From: Woeseiaceae bacterium
Lineage (GTDB): Bacteria; Pseudomonadota; Gammaproteobacteria; Steroidobacterales; Woeseiaceae
Length of the DNA: 64,000 nt
Reading direction: 5' to 3'
Assembly: GCA_021773075.1 (NCBI GenBank)
Contig: JAJFKT010000010.1
Coordinates: forward strand, 475,120 to 539,119
The notes under the pieces were generated by a model. The model was not told the origin of the DNA. It saw only the letters and a program-made list of their open reading frames with translations, and searched no databases. The translations under genes were made by a program, and so were the position numbers. The stretch's first letter is position 1, and every line of letters starts with the position of its first letter. This document shows, piece after piece, positions 16,631 through 27,223 of the stretch.

Positions 16631-19093
16631 TCAGGGGCTTTGTGACTCGTCATCTCGGATCAATACGACGATACTGCGCTCAAGCCCTATCGCGGCCGTA
16701 CCCACGTCTTCAACAAGTTCCACGACAAAGGTCTCGTCGCCCTCAATTGATGCATCCTGCACCAACGGAATCAGTAAACGCGCTGAGCGCTGGCCAGGCC
16801 CGAACGAGATTGAATAGGCGCCCGGCGCGAAGTAGTCCTCACCTTCAGTTGCCGTGATATCTCTGACCGAAAACTCTACATCAACCGGCACGTTCGCCGG
16901 GTTGAATCGAACGAGGTCAATTTGCACCGCAGGATCGCTCTCCCGAATCGTAATTTGACGTGCGGAAAAAGCGACGGTATCTGCTGGTATTCGAGCCTCG
17001 TAACTGCGTTGATCATCATCTTCGAGAGTGACGTTCAACAATGCGAGCTCGGATCCAGCAAATTCAGCATCCCGTAGTCGAAGTGTCGATTGCTGGTCTG
17101 CTTCACGAATTGTGTCGGATGCCATTACCAGGCTCACACGACCGCGGGCCTGACCAGCCGGAAAATGGATTTGCCCGGAATTCGATAACGCATACTGACC
17201 TGCAGACCATGGTGAACGGTTGCCGCTGAAGCCAACCTCTTCCAGACGCAATGTTATTGGGGTCGACAAGCCACTGCCCCTTATGAAGTCAATGACGACT
17301 TCATCACCATCCTCTCGAACTGCAATATTGACCGGCCGGCCAGCACGGCCGCCCGGGGTGAAGGGGACGATCTCTGTCGGTGGTGGTAGCGCGGAGAAAT
17401 CAACCAGCATCGAATCCGGTCCAACCACGGGTGTTGTATCTACGACAGGTTCTGTCAGCGCCTCAAGCGCAGGTGATTCAGTAGCAACTTCTTCGTTCAT
17501 GAACACCGCGGTTTGATCTGCTGCATCTTCGGCAACAGGGACCGACTCTGCTACAGTCTCCTCAAGCACTGGCCCAGCGATCGGGAGTAAGGAATCAGCT
17601 TCCTCGGTAACTTCTTGCTCCAAAACCTGTTCGGTTGTAGGCCCGGCTCCCTCCACTGTCACCGACGGCGAAACAGAATCCTGTGCGGCAAATCGCGCTA
17701 ATAGCGGATCCAGATATCCGTATTGATAAGCAGCCGCGCTGCCAAGAACAGCCGCAGCAAACAAAAAAAGTAACCACCTCGTCGACGCTGACTCCTCCGT
17801 AACTTCGGGGAATCGGTCAGGCTCCTCCACGCAAAACGGCTCGTCCTGATGCTGATCAAGCGCATCCAGAAATTCCCGCACGCTAGCGAAGCGAGTGACG
17901 CGCGAATAGGCGAGGCCTTTTTTCAGTGCACGCCATTGACTGTCATTCAGATCTTTCAGCCGCTGCGGTTTCATCCCTTCCTGTGACGCTTCAGCCGCGT
18001 TGCGAGGACCGAACACCCGGTATCCGGCGATCAACCTGTACAGCAAGCAGCTCAAGGAGAAAACGTCGTCCGCTGCTACAGGATCTTCGCTGGTCAATAC
18101 CTGCATGCTTGAATATGCCGGTGTAACTCCGCCGAGAACTCCCGGGTCGAAATCGACGTCCGAATGCTGCTGCCGAACCCGGGCTACGCCGAAATCAAAT
18201 AACTTCGCGTCGCCATTCGGCATGATCATGATATTCCCTGGTTTGATATCGGCATGTACGATGCCACGGCTGTGCGCGTACTCAAGCGCAGCGCCAACCT
18301 GCCGCACAATGCGGAATGCGGCCGCAAGATCGATAACGGATGCGTCCTTCGAATCCAGAATATCCGCCAGCGTTTGGCCCTCAAGCCACTCCATAATGAG
18401 GAAATACAGATCATCGTCACGATCGAGATCGATGAACTGGACAATATTCTGATGCACAAGGCAGCGACCTTTCGCTGCTTCCTGTTGCAAGGCACGAAGA
18501 GCCTGCCCGTTTTCGGCAAGTTGCGGCGACAGAACCTTAATAGCGACCCAGTGGTCCTCGCTGCCGGTTTCGGCAAGTCGACGGTCCAAAGCCTTGTAGA
18601 CAACCCCCATGCTGCCACCAGACACTCTTTCCTGCAGCAGGAATCGATCGCGTAAGACAGACCCAACCTGTACTCGACCTTCGGCCGAAATTTTCGGCAT
18701 TAGGTCCACAGGAATGACGGTCGTTGCGCCGAACGAGTCATCACCTTGTTGCTCCTCACTCACCGCAGGTATCACCGGGCGAGGCCCTGGTGCGGGCTCT
18801 GAAGCTGTTTGCGTTGGACTTGTCGGGATATTCTCAGTTATGAAGCGATCCAGTAAAGACTTAACGAGCTGAAACGTCTCCTTACGCAACTCACCGGCGT
18901 CGAAGCGCTCTTGAAGGATCTTGCGAATGTCAGCTTCGCTGTTTCCAGACGCCGATAACAGGCGCCCGATGCCGTCCTGAATGTCGGCGAGCATATCAAC
19001 ATCATCGACTGTCGAATGGAGCCTGTCATCGAAGCTCGATAGCTGATCAGCAAATGTGTCGCGCACGTTTTTGGAATCTGCACTCATAGTCAT
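16631..19093 (-). CDS. Membrane-anchored Ser/Thr protein kinase with Calx-beta repeats
   Basis: 820 residues. After a ~130-residue helical and Pro-rich N-terminus comes a Hanks-type kinase domain at about 148-412: glycine loop VSGGSMGVVYKA, Lys186 in AIKVL, catalytic HADIKPGN (D282), and DFG at 300-302, so it looks active. One transmembrane helix follows at about 439-456. Beyond an acidic, Ala/Glu-rich linker are two beta-rich domains (about 590-690 and 705-815) with ATEGEDY-like and EGDETFVVEL motifs of the Calx-beta family, expected in the periplasm. Targets are unknown. A small alternative start (MSADSK, 19087) is equally plausible. It is the last gene of a three-gene minus-strand group. 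Confidence 0.85.
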   Translation of the reverse strand: MTMSADSKNVRDTFADQLSSFDDRLHSTVDDVDMLADIQDGIGRLLSASGNSEADIRKILQERFDAGELRKETFQLVKSLLDRFITENIPTSPTQTASEPAPGPRPVIPAVSEEQQGDDSFGATTVIPVDLMPKISAEGRVQVGSVLRDRFLLQERVSGGSMGVVYKALDRRLAETGSEDHWVAIKVLSPQLAENGQALRALQQEAAKGRCLVHQNIVQFIDLDRDDDLYFLIMEWLEGQTLADILDSKDASVIDLAAAFRIVRQVGAALEYAHSRGIVHADIKPGNIMIMPNGDAKLFDFGVARVRQQHSDVDFDPGVLGGVTPAYSSMQVLTSEDPVAADDVFSLSCLLYRLIAGYRVFGPRNAAEASQEGMKPQRLKDLNDSQWRALKKGLAYSRVTRFASVREFLDALDQHQDEPFCVEEPDRFPEVTEESASTRWLLFLFAAAVLGSAAAYQYGYLDPLLARFAAQDSVSPSVTVEGAGPTTEQVLEQEVTEEADSLLPIAGPVLEETVAESVPVAEDAADQTAVFMNEEVATESPALEALTEPVVDTTPVVGPDSMLVDFSALPPPTEIVPFTPGGRAGRPVNIAVREDGDEVVIDFIRGSGLSTPITLRLEEVGFSGNRSPWSAGQYALSNSGQIHFPAGQARGRVSLVMASDTIREADQQSTLRLRDAEFAGSELALLNVTLEDDDQRSYEARIPADTVAFSARQITIRESDPAVQIDLVRFNPANVPVDVEFSVRDITATEGEDYFAPGAYSISFGPGQRSARLLIPLVQDASIEGDETFVVELVEDVGTAAIGLERSIVVLIRDDESQSP

Positions 19094-19138
19094 TTGACAT
19101 TTTATCGTAAAGATGCGATCCGAGTCCGGAACTGGTCG

Positions 19139-20515
19139 TCAAATTACCTTGCCAGGATTGAGAATATTCTTGGGATCCAGAGCCGTTTTCAACGTTCGCA
19201 TGAGCCTGATTTCGCTCTCGCTACGGTATTTGGGCAAGAGTTCTCTTTTCGTAGCTCCGACCCCGTGCTCGGCACTGAAACTGCCGCCGAGTTCATTGAC
19301 CAGATCGTAAATCGCATGGCTGACCTGTACACCCGCCTCTGAGCCGGCTGGCAAGGCGACGTTGTAGTGCAAATTGCCGTCACCAACATGCCCGAAAGCG
19401 ATTAGCTGGATATCCGGCGCCAGGTTCTTCAGGAGTTCATCTCCACGCCTCAGAAACTCCTCCATGCGTGAGATGGGAACCGCAATATCGTGCTTAAGGG
19501 ATTTGCCGTGGGCTTTTTCAGCCTCGGCAATCGAATGACGCATACGCCACAAGCGCCCTGCTTCCATTGAATTCTTTGCAACGACTGCATCCCGTACAAG
19601 ACCTTCATTCACAGCGTTTCCCAACACTGCCTGGAGGAGCTCGTTATTGTCACCGATCGCCACGTCCAGCAAGACATACCAGGGCGCTCGCTGCTCAAAC
19701 GGCAAGCGCGTATCAGGAATATGGGATTCGACTAAGCCGAAGACAAAGTCGGAAATAAGCTCGAAAGCCTCGATCGAATCAGCCAGCGCGTTGCGCAGAA
19801 GGCCGAGAAGCCGCACTGCGTCGCCAGACGAGTCAATGGCTAGCAGCACTGTAGATATCGCAGCGGGGCGTGGAAACAGTTTCAGGGTGGCTGCGGTGAT
19901 TATACCGAGCGTCCCTTCACTGCCGATAAACAGCTGCTTAAGGTCGTAGCCCGCTGTGTCTTTGCGAAGCGAACGCAAACCGCTGACGATGGTGCCATCG
20001 GCAAGAACGGCTTCAATGCCAAGAACCTGGGCACGCGCTGTACCATAACGAACGACATTGATTCCGCCTGCATTCGTGGAGAGGTTTCCGCCAATTTGAC
20101 AGCTGCCCTCTGCGCTCAGACTCAGCGCAAAAAAACGATCAACATTTGACGCGGCAGTTTGTACATTTTCGAGCAGGCAGCCAGCCTCAACTTCCATCGA
20201 GAAATTGGCAGCATCGACATCGCGTATCCTGTTCATACGAGCTAGCGAAACGATAACTTGTTCTCCGGACGCATCTGGAACCGCACCTGCACACATTCCG
20301 GTATTACCACCTTGCGGGACTATCGCGACTTCGGCATCAGCACAAGCGCACACGACAGCAGCCACTTCATCCGTGCTTGCAGGAAAGACTGCAATGGGTG
20401 TCGCGCCATTCGCTACGCCACGCCACTCCGTTAGGCGCGCTTCGAGATCCGTCGGATCGGTCGTCCAGCCTTTCGGTCCTACAATAGCTTTGAGTTGCTC
20501 AAGCAGCTGTTTCAA
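19139..20515 (-). CDS. FAD-linked D-2-hydroxyacid dehydrogenase (GlcD/D2HGDH-like)
   Basis: 458 residues of the VAO-type FAD oxidoreductase family. The N-terminal PCMH FAD-binding domain shows VPQGGNTGMCAGAVP, LSTNAGGINVVRYGT and GSEGTLGIITAATLKL; the C-terminal cap has AFGHVGDGNLHYNVA, which binds metal and carboxylate, and SAEHGVGATKRELL. Substrates in this family include D-2-hydroxyglutarate, D-lactate and glycolate; the sequence does not decide between them. D-2-hydroxyglutarate dehydrogenase would be useful next to serA, which can make that product, but serA is 28 kb away. Its first 17 bases overlap the 3' end of the upstream dehydratase gene. Confidence 0.85.
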   Translation of the reverse strand: MKQLLEQLKAIVGPKGWTTDPTDLEARLTEWRGVANGATPIAVFPASTDEVAAVVCACADAEVAIVPQGGNTGMCAGAVPDASGEQVIVSLARMNRIRDVDAANFSMEVEAGCLLENVQTAASNVDRFFALSLSAEGSCQIGGNLSTNAGGINVVRYGTARAQVLGIEAVLADGTIVSGLRSLRKDTAGYDLKQLFIGSEGTLGIITAATLKLFPRPAAISTVLLAIDSSGDAVRLLGLLRNALADSIEAFELISDFVFGLVESHIPDTRLPFEQRAPWYVLLDVAIGDNNELLQAVLGNAVNEGLVRDAVVAKNSMEAGRLWRMRHSIAEAEKAHGKSLKHDIAVPISRMEEFLRRGDELLKNLAPDIQLIAFGHVGDGNLHYNVALPAGSEAGVQVSHAIYDLVNELGGSFSAEHGVGATKRELLPKYRSESEIRLMRTLKTALDPKNILNPGKVI

Positions 20516-21482
20516 GAATCACCTGTTCAGAGAAAGTTGCCCAATCTATATTGCTACCACACATTAGCAAGACCACGCGCTTGCCGGCTGCTCGCGCGCG
20601 CAGGGGGCCGAGCAGCGCCGCGGTTGTTGCTGCGCAGGCCGGCTCAACGGCAATCCTCATCGATTGAAACAGAATGCCCATTGCCACGCGTAATTGGTGA
20701 TCGTCGATCATGCAGAGTCGATCAACATTCTTCCGCGTCAGTTGAAACGAATAGGGCATCGCGAATGGCGCGCCCAGACTGTCGGCGATTGTTGTAACCG
20801 CGTCAATGCTCTCGGGCTGCCCGCTGGCAAAACTTCTGTGCATTGAGTCCGCGCCAACGGGCTCTACACCGATGATCTCGACCTCCGGTCGCAGTTGCCT
20901 TACAGCATTCGAGATACCCCCGATCAGGCCACCACCGCCGACTGGAATAACAATAGCGTCAAAATCGTCAACCTGCTCGCATATCTCGAGCCCTACTATG
21001 CCCGTGCCCAATGCAACCGTTCGTCCTTCGAATGGATGTACGAAAAAGCGATTCTCGTCATCTCGAATACGATTAGCGAGGGTAAAGGCCTCATGTACAT
21101 CTTCAGCGATAACCACGTCGGCGCCGTATGCCTTGCACGCCGCAACACGGGACGGGTTTGAAGATCGCGTCATGACGACCTTGGCAGTAGTCCCCGACGC
21201 CTGCGCAGCAAAAGCCGTTGCAATCGCGTGATTTCCAGCGCTAACGGCAGTTACGCCCAGTTGTAGCTGCTCATCCGTCAGCGCCTGAATAGTTGCAAGC
21301 GCACCGCGGGCTTTAAAGGTGCCGGTGCGCTGCAAAAACTCAAGCTTTGCAACGACTTCCGTGTCCGTACCGAGACGATCTTCAAGTGCCCTACAGCGCA
21401 TGACCGGTGTGCGTAGTGAGAGATCACGCAATCGATTGCGCAATGTACGAATCTCATCGATATTAGGCCCAGATTCGGTCAT
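20499..21482 (-). CDS. PLP-dependent threonine/serine dehydratase-like enzyme
   Basis: 327 residues, fold type II PLP enzyme. The PLP lysine is K57 in RTGTFKARGAL, SAGNHAIATAFAA is the substrate-binding loop, and VGGGGLIGG the phosphate loop. There is no C-terminal ACT domain, so it is a short catabolic-type threonine ammonia-lyase or serine racemase-like protein rather than the regulated IlvA. The final CGSNID segment agrees with threonine dehydratase relatives. It heads an apparent operon with the FAD dehydrogenase and kinase, and is divergent from the cyclase-like gene with a 117-base shared upstream region in which I see no clear operator. Confidence 0.8.
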   Translation of the reverse strand: MTESGPNIDEIRTLRNRLRDLSLRTPVMRCRALEDRLGTDTEVVAKLEFLQRTGTFKARGALATIQALTDEQLQLGVTAVSAGNHAIATAFAAQASGTTAKVVMTRSSNPSRVAACKAYGADVVIAEDVHEAFTLANRIRDDENRFFVHPFEGRTVALGTGIVGLEICEQVDDFDAIVIPVGGGGLIGGISNAVRQLRPEVEIIGVEPVGADSMHRSFASGQPESIDAVTTIADSLGAPFAMPYSFQLTRKNVDRLCMIDDHQLRVAMGILFQSMRIAVEPACAATTAALLGPLRARAAGKRVVLLMCGSNIDWATFSEQVILETAA

Positions 21483-21599
21483 AAGTTAGGTAAACTCCCA
21501 CAACGCGTGTTGACTTGCGCGGTACACAAGTGTTGATTAGGTATTTAATGTGAACTGTGGCAGAGAATCCACGTTCGCGAAAGTCGCAACGGGCCTTAT

Positions 21600-22838
21600 A
21601 TGGAACTTGATGAATTGTCGAAATCGGGGATTCGACGAATAGCGGACTATTCGCCGTATCTTGACCAATTGGCAGGCCTCGCTCAACAAATGGGTTTGCG
21701 ACAACGCAGCAATTTGACACACGTTGAAAGCGCGCTGCGCAGCCATTGGTCGTTGGGCCAGAACAGTATTCTGAGCTGGTCGCCACTGGACCAAAGTATC
21801 CTCATTCTGGTGGTCCCGCACTATGCGATTGCCGAATACACGTCACCCCAGGACGGCACCCTGCCGCCAGCCGTGTCGCCACGCTTTATCACCGAACTCA
21901 TATCAGGCGATCGCCAACTGACCATATCGCAGATGCAAAAGGTTGCGCGCCTGCTGAACATCGAACCGATCAACATCCCATTGCGCGTGCCGCTGGAAGG
22001 CAGCAAGGTCGAAACACAGATCATCGAAAAAATGATCCGCAAATACGGCATCAATTACGTACCCAGCCGTGCCGTCACCCTGTTTGATATTGTGGGTTTT
22101 AGCTTGTTGACTCCCTTTGAACAAATGAGCCAACTTAACAGCCTGTCCTACTCATTGAATTCAGCGCACGCGAAAATGCTGGAAGCGGATGTAAATATTG
22201 ATTTCGCCCGTTCCTCGAGTGGCGATGGATTCTATATCTGGAATCGTGATGAGGGACTGGAGGCCAGTGTAAACCTGTACCACTTTATGCACATAGTGCT
22301 TGCTGACAATGCGATCGCCAGAAGCAAATCATCATCGAAGTCAGCGCCTCGATTGCGCGCATGTTTTCATGTCGGGAGCTGCTATGAATTTCACCAGGCC
22401 GAAGGCCTGAATCCAACGACACACGACTTTATTGTCGGCGATGTGACCATTGAACTTGCGCGCATGATTGACGCAGCGCTCCCTGGCCAGATTCTTGTCG
22501 GCGACTTTATGGCCGATATCGAAATCGTCAACGACAATGGCGAAGTTACAATCCACCCCAACGTCGATGCGGTCACTTTTTTGCAACGTGCACAGGGCAA
22601 TCTGTCACAGCTCAGCGGCATGGAGCTTTCCGGCGAGCGCATTACTGCGATCAAGTGCTACCTGACGGGTGAAAATATGGGCGGTGGGCAATTTAATATT
22701 CGACGGCTGACCATCAAAGATAAACACGGCCTGTCCCGAGTCGCATTCAATGCGAAGGTAAATATTTACAGAGAAACGGCACAACCTATTCTGCTTGGAA
22801 TTCAAGACCGGAAGCTACCGGCGATTGGCCTGACCTAA
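21600..22838 (+). CDS. Class III nucleotidyl cyclase-like protein with altered catalytic site
   Basis: 412 residues. The N-terminal ~150 residues are soluble and not recognised. A cyclase-homology domain follows: AVTLFDIVGFS with metal-type D163, and SSSGDGFYIW with D209, spaced 46 residues apart as in class III adenylate/guanylate cyclases. The later helix reads GDVTIELARMIDAALPGQILV, where cyclases have VNxAARL: the transition-state Arg is kept (R288), but the Asn is replaced by Ile. It therefore may be inactive, a sensor, or act on another nucleotide. There is no membrane segment or recognised receiver domain. It sits alone on the plus strand between minus-strand genes. Confidence 0.65.
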   Translation: MELDELSKSGIRRIADYSPYLDQLAGLAQQMGLRQRSNLTHVESALRSHWSLGQNSILSWSPLDQSILILVVPHYAIAEYTSPQDGTLPPAVSPRFITELISGDRQLTISQMQKVARLLNIEPINIPLRVPLEGSKVETQIIEKMIRKYGINYVPSRAVTLFDIVGFSLLTPFEQMSQLNSLSYSLNSAHAKMLEADVNIDFARSSSGDGFYIWNRDEGLEASVNLYHFMHIVLADNAIARSKSSSKSAPRLRACFHVGSCYEFHQAEGLNPTTHDFIVGDVTIELARMIDAALPGQILVGDFMADIEIVNDNGEVTIHPNVDAVTFLQRAQGNLSQLSGMELSGERITAIKCYLTGENMGGGQFNIRRLTIKDKHGLSRVAFNAKVNIYRETAQPILLGIQDRKLPAIGLT

Positions 22839-22871
22839 TCCACAGAGTTCGCCGGGGTTTCTTCGAAGCAA

Positions 22872-23933
22872 TCATTTTTTCCCTAAATCGACTGCCATTC
22901 CGTCGCTTAGGCTTTCGCCACCACGAACAATAACCTCGTCACCGGCCACCAGATCTCCAAAAACCTCTATCAGCCGGCCGGCACCGAGACCGACGATAAC
23001 GCTCACCTGGGTCACGCTTGAATCCGGATTCACCTTGAACACCGATGTGCCCTCACGGCGCAAAATTAATGCATCTCGCGGTACGGCCAGAACTGCCTTA
23101 GGTTCGGCTGTAGGCATGCTTACTCGGACACTTTCTCCAACCGTCCAGATATCCGCATCTGCGTCCAGTCGAATTTCGAACATGTGGGATTGTGGATCGC
23201 CGAATGGAACGACAGTGCGTATCGACGCTTCACCAGATCGAAACTCATTACTAAGTTCAAGCGTGTCACCCTTGCCAATGAAGTTGACCGTATTCAACGG
23301 GGCGCGTGCCACAATCTCCAGCGAGTTTGGATCGACCAGTCTGATAACCTCATCCGCGACATTGAGCCGCTCCCCGATGTTTCTGAGGCGCTCGGTGACG
23401 ACGCCGTCAAAGGGCGCGCGGATTTGGGTTATGTGCATGGCGATCTGTGCGTAACCCAATTGGGCCTGAGCAATCCGATGATCACTTTTTGCGATCGCAA
23501 GATCAGAAACTGTCTGATCGTATTGACTCTTTGCGGAGAGATTTCGCTCTGATAATTGCTCCAGGCGACCTAATTCTGATTGCAAAAAAACCACTCGCGC
23601 GTCTTCTCTGTCGACCAGACTTTGCGCTTCCATTTCACGAATCTTGAAGGTGAAGTCTTCGAGACGCGCTAGCGTGTCATCCTTTTTGACTTCCGTGCCA
23701 ACTTCCGCAATCCAAATGAGTTTTGCTTCCAATTCTGACGCCAATCGCGAATCGAAACGGCTGATGACTGTTCCCGGCAGATCAATAGACGGCGCCAGTG
23801 ACTCCATACCTATAATTTCAGAAACTACCGGTGATGGCGGCATCTCCCATTGAGCGAGTAAGGCCGTCGGTACGAGCACGCAAGCTGCAACCAGTGCCGA
23901 CGATAGATTGTGGAAGATTTTTCGCATATTCAT
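22872..23933 (-). CDS. RND efflux periplasmic adaptor (membrane fusion protein)
   Basis: 353 residues. An N-terminal signal sequence (MRKIFHNLSSALVAACVLVPTALLA) is followed by a lipoyl/barrel-sandwich half, a coiled-coil hairpin around residues 85-150 (rich in Glu, Leu and Gln), then the second lipoyl half with GYAQIAMHITQIRAPFDGVVTERL, the classical adaptor motif, and beta-barrel and membrane-proximal domains with EVFGDLVAGDEVIVRGGESL. It bridges the inner-membrane pump to an outer-membrane channel. The ATG follows the stop of the upstream pump gene without a gap (TAGATG). No TolC-like gene is in the window. Confidence 0.9.
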   Translation of the reverse strand: MNMRKIFHNLSSALVAACVLVPTALLAQWEMPPSPVVSEIIGMESLAPSIDLPGTVISRFDSRLASELEAKLIWIAEVGTEVKKDDTLARLEDFTFKIREMEAQSLVDREDARVVFLQSELGRLEQLSERNLSAKSQYDQTVSDLAIAKSDHRIAQAQLGYAQIAMHITQIRAPFDGVVTERLRNIGERLNVADEVIRLVDPNSLEIVARAPLNTVNFIGKGDTLELSNEFRSGEASIRTVVPFGDPQSHMFEIRLDADADIWTVGESVRVSMPTAEPKAVLAVPRDALILRREGTSVFKVNPDSSVTQVSVIVGLGAGRLIEVFGDLVAGDEVIVRGGESLSDGMAVDLGKK

Positions 23934-26900
23934 CTAGCTCAACGGTGCGGCAGCAGTTACGCCTGTCGGCACAGTGGTCTTATCTTCACCCAAGCGCAGC
24001 AGGCTCGGGAGGAAGACTAATGTAAATAATGTGCTTATTGCCATTCCACCAACGATCACGGCAGCGAGCCCCTGATACAGCTCGGATCCAGGCCCCGGAA
24101 TTAGCAGCAACGGCAGCATGCCGAAAATACTGGTGAGCGTGGTCATTAGTATGGGCCGCAACCGCCGGCGGATCGATTGCTCCACTGCGTCGCGACGGGC
24201 AAGTCCATCTCGCTCAGCGACCCGCGTTTGATGCACCAGCAGAATGGCATTGTTGACGACGAGACCCAACAAGGTAATAAATCCGATCATCGTAAGCAGA
24301 TCCATCGGCAAACCCATGACTCGAAGCAGAGTAATTCCGCCGATGGTCGCCAAAGGTAGCGTTGCTATTACCAGCAAACTATCGAAAAACGACCGAAACA
24401 ACCCACTCATCAGCAGATACAGGACCATAACTGCCAGCGCGAAACTCTGCGACATGTTGCTTAGTGCTGTATCGAGGTCATCAGCACTTCCGTAATAACT
24501 AACTTCTCCGTCAGCCGGAAGGCTACGTAACAATTGCGGTTCAATGTGCTCTTTTAATATCGCGATTGTCTCTTCCAGAGTCACATCATCCGGCGGCGTA
24601 ATAGCAAGCGTTAGCGCGCGGCGTCGGTCTACCCGTTGAATCTGGCTTGGCCCTGCGGTGCGTTGCAGATCTACGAGCTGCCCTAACGGCTGTATACCGT
24701 TCAGCGGGGTTGCCATAGGTGTCGACGCTAATTGTTCGGGACTGCTCCAGTCGGGCGCCCTAAGCACAACATCAAGGCGCCGATCACCATCGAAATAGTC
24801 ACCGATGTAAGCTCCGTCTCCCAACGCCGAAATAACAGTGGACATCTGGCGCCTATTCCAGCCTGCCTCGGTTATCCGTCGTTCATCCGGGTTAAAGCGC
24901 AACTCGGGCTCGGCCAGGTCAAGCCCCGGAATCGGCCGGGCCTGTGCCCCTGGCAAGTGTTTCTCGATGAGCTCCAGCCCCAAGCGCCCAGCAGCCAGCA
25001 TCGAATCCATATCACGGCTCTGAATATTCAACTCAAGCGTGCCGCCGCCACCGATACGATCAAATATCCCCCAATGCGTCGCAAACCCCATGGTATCCGG
25101 GAATCCAGAGAGAATTTCGTTGTTCATAACATCAATAAACGCGTCAGCGTCACCCATGTCTTCTGTCTTACCACCAACAAAGGCACCCGCCCCAAACATG
25201 CCCATGAAGTAATTACCGAGCTTCGGTTCAGCTTCACCACGCAGATAGGGCTCCATCCGCTTCGCTGCCACATCGACAAATTCTTCCTTGCTCGATGTGA
25301 CGCTTTGACCGGGCGGCATGATGACGAACGCGAAAACCCAACCTTGCTTTCCGGTGGGTAGATAGTCGGCCGGCGGGCTCAACGCCCAGCTGAGTAACAC
25401 TGCACCTAAGAACAAAGATCCAACGAGCACATTCCGTCGGCGCGCTGTATCCGTCAGGCGCATAATTTTGTCGGTGGTGGACTGCCACCAGTCCTTATGT
25501 GGATCGGTCAGTCGTACGCCCTTCAGCCACCGCGACGCCGCAGTCGGGATGACAACAACGGAGATTATCAATGAAGCAATTACCGCAACTGATATGACCA
25601 GCGCAAGATCTGCAAATAGCTGACCGGATACGTCGCGAAGAAACATGATTGGAAGAAAAATTACTACCGTCGTTGCCGTTGACGCGACTAACGCACCCCA
25701 CACTTGCGCTGGCCCGTTTGCCGCCGCGTCCTCGGTAGAGCTGCCTTCCTCGCGCAATCGAACGATATTTTCAAGTACGACAATCGCGGCATCCAAAACC
25801 ATGCCGGTCGCGAATGCGAGCCCGGCGAGAGAGATCATGTTGAGCGTGCGCCCAGCAACCTGCATCACCAAAAAGGCGAAGAAAAGTGATATGGGAATTG
25901 CCAATGCGACGACACAGGTTGCGCGAAACTTGCGCATGAACCACCACAATATTCCGATCGCCAGTAGAACACCCAATACCAAGTTGGTGCGCAGCATAGC
26001 AATCGAATTTTCGATATGGGTGGTTTCATCGTAGGACTTCTGGATAGTCAGTCCCGCTCTGGCCAATGGTCCTTGCTGTAGTTCCTCAGTCGCAATGTCC
26101 AGCTCTTTCATTACTTCGAGAGTGTTGACACCTTTTTCTGCCTGCGCATTAACAGCAATAGTCGGAAAACCGTTTTCCAGCATGTAGCCGCTCGCATCGC
26201 GCATCGCCACTTCGATGGTCGCTATGTCCCTTAGGCGAACTGGATTACCACCGCGCCAATCCAGCACCATCTCACCAAATTCAGACAACTCGTATTGACC
26301 CGCGAAACGCAGCGTGTACTGTCGTCGGCCGATATCACCGAAACCGCCAGACGTATCATTGTGGTTCCCGGCAACCTGAGCCAATACAGGAATTTCAATG
26401 CCAAAAGCCGCGGCCTGATATGGATCAAAGGTGATTCGAACCTCATTGTCTCGCCCACCATAGGCGTTCGAGTTCGCGATACCCGGAACCCGTTCGATAC
26501 GCGCCTGAACAACCTCGCGCACGAAATCGGAATAGCTTGCCATCTCACGTGTGTTGCCTTCGACTGGCGATACGGAGTACCAGGCAATAGCCGAACCGAA
26601 ACTGTCTTCACCCGCATAAATTCGCGGTTCCGTAACATCGTTGGGATAACGAGCGACCTGATTGAGTCTGTTAATCACCTCAATCAAGGAACGTTGTAAC
26701 TCCGTCTCCACGGAGAACATCAGACTGATACTTGCGCTGCCTCGATCTGCTGTCGAAACCATTTTTTCGAGACCGGGCAAACCACGCAGCATGTCCTCCT
26801 GTGGTTCGAGAATTTCGGATTCGATCTCCTCGGGTGCGGCACTGCGCCAACCCGTCGTAATCTGAATGAATGGACGTTCGACGTCGGGAATCATTTGAAC

Positions 26901-26999
26901 AGGTAAGCCAAGCAGGCCGATTGTGCCAGTCAGAAATACGAGGAGAACAGCCGCGATGACCGCGACCGGATTGGAAATCGATGCTTTTGTCAGACTCAT
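23934..26999 (-). CDS. RND-family efflux pump, inner-membrane transporter
   Basis: 1021 residues from ATG 26999, chosen over 27023 because a GGAGGGGGG ribosome site lies just upstream and gives the usual N-terminus [14 protein letters not shown]. AcrB-like layout: TM1, a large periplasmic loop, TM2-6 around residues 330-540 with a [14 protein letters not shown] helix carrying the proton-relay Asp, a second loop, and TM7-12. The long first loop contains [20 protein letters not shown]. Substrate is not evident; the sequence resembles the multidrug/HAE1 group rather than heavy-metal CusA types. The pump precedes its adaptor, the reverse of acrAB. Confidence 0.9.
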   Translation of the reverse strand: MSLTKASISNPVAVIAAVLLVFLTGTIGLLGLPVQMIPDVERPFIQITTGWRSAAPEEIESEILEPQEDMLRGLPGLEKMVSTADRGSASISLMFSVETELQRSLIEVINRLNQVARYPNDVTEPRIYAGEDSFGSAIAWYSVSPVEGNTREMASYSDFVREVVQARIERVPGIANSNAYGGRDNEVRITFDPYQAAAFGIEIPVLAQVAGNHNDTSGGFGDIGRRQYTLRFAGQYELSEFGEMVLDWRGGNPVRLRDIATIEVAMRDASGYMLENGFPTIAVNAQAEKGVNTLEVMKELDIATEELQQGPLARAGLTIQKSYDETTHIENSIAMLRTNLVLGVLLAIGILWWFMRKFRATCVVALAIPISLFFAFLVMQVAGRTLNMISLAGLAFATGMVLDAAIVVLENIVRLREEGSSTEDAAANGPAQVWGALVASTATTVVIFLPIMFLRDVSGQLFADLALVISVAVIASLIISVVVIPTAASRWLKGVRLTDPHKDWWQSTTDKIMRLTDTARRRNVLVGSLFLGAVLLSWALSPPADYLPTGKQGWVFAFVIMPPGQSVTSSKEEFVDVAAKRMEPYLRGEAEPKLGNYFMGMFGAGAFVGGKTEDMGDADAFIDVMNNEILSGFPDTMGFATHWGIFDRIGGGGTLELNIQSRDMDSMLAAGRLGLELIEKHLPGAQARPIPGLDLAEPELRFNPDERRITEAGWNRRQMSTVISALGDGAYIGDYFDGDRRLDVVLRAPDWSSPEQLASTPMATPLNGIQPLGQLVDLQRTAGPSQIQRVDRRRALTLAITPPDDVTLEETIAILKEHIEPQLLRSLPADGEVSYYGSADDLDTALSNMSQSFALAVMVLYLLMSGLFRSFFDSLLVIATLPLATIGGITLLRVMGLPMDLLTMIGFITLLGLVVNNAILLVHQTRVAERDGLARRDAVEQSIRRRLRPILMTTLTSIFGMLPLLLIPGPGSELYQGLAAVIVGGMAISTLFTLVFLPSLLRLGEDKTTVPTGVTAAAPLS

Positions 27000-27088
27000 C
27001 CGCCCCCCTCCGTGAATCAACAAGGCGATTAGAATTCATTCGCCTAAACGCTCAGACCAATGGCAGGTCGATGGGTTCGATCAAAAAT

Positions 27089-27165
<77 letters not shown>

Positions 27166-27223
27166 ACCGGTGTGCAATGCTCGGCAATGATACGTGCCGC
27201 GGGTGAGCTTGGAAAGGAGGTTT

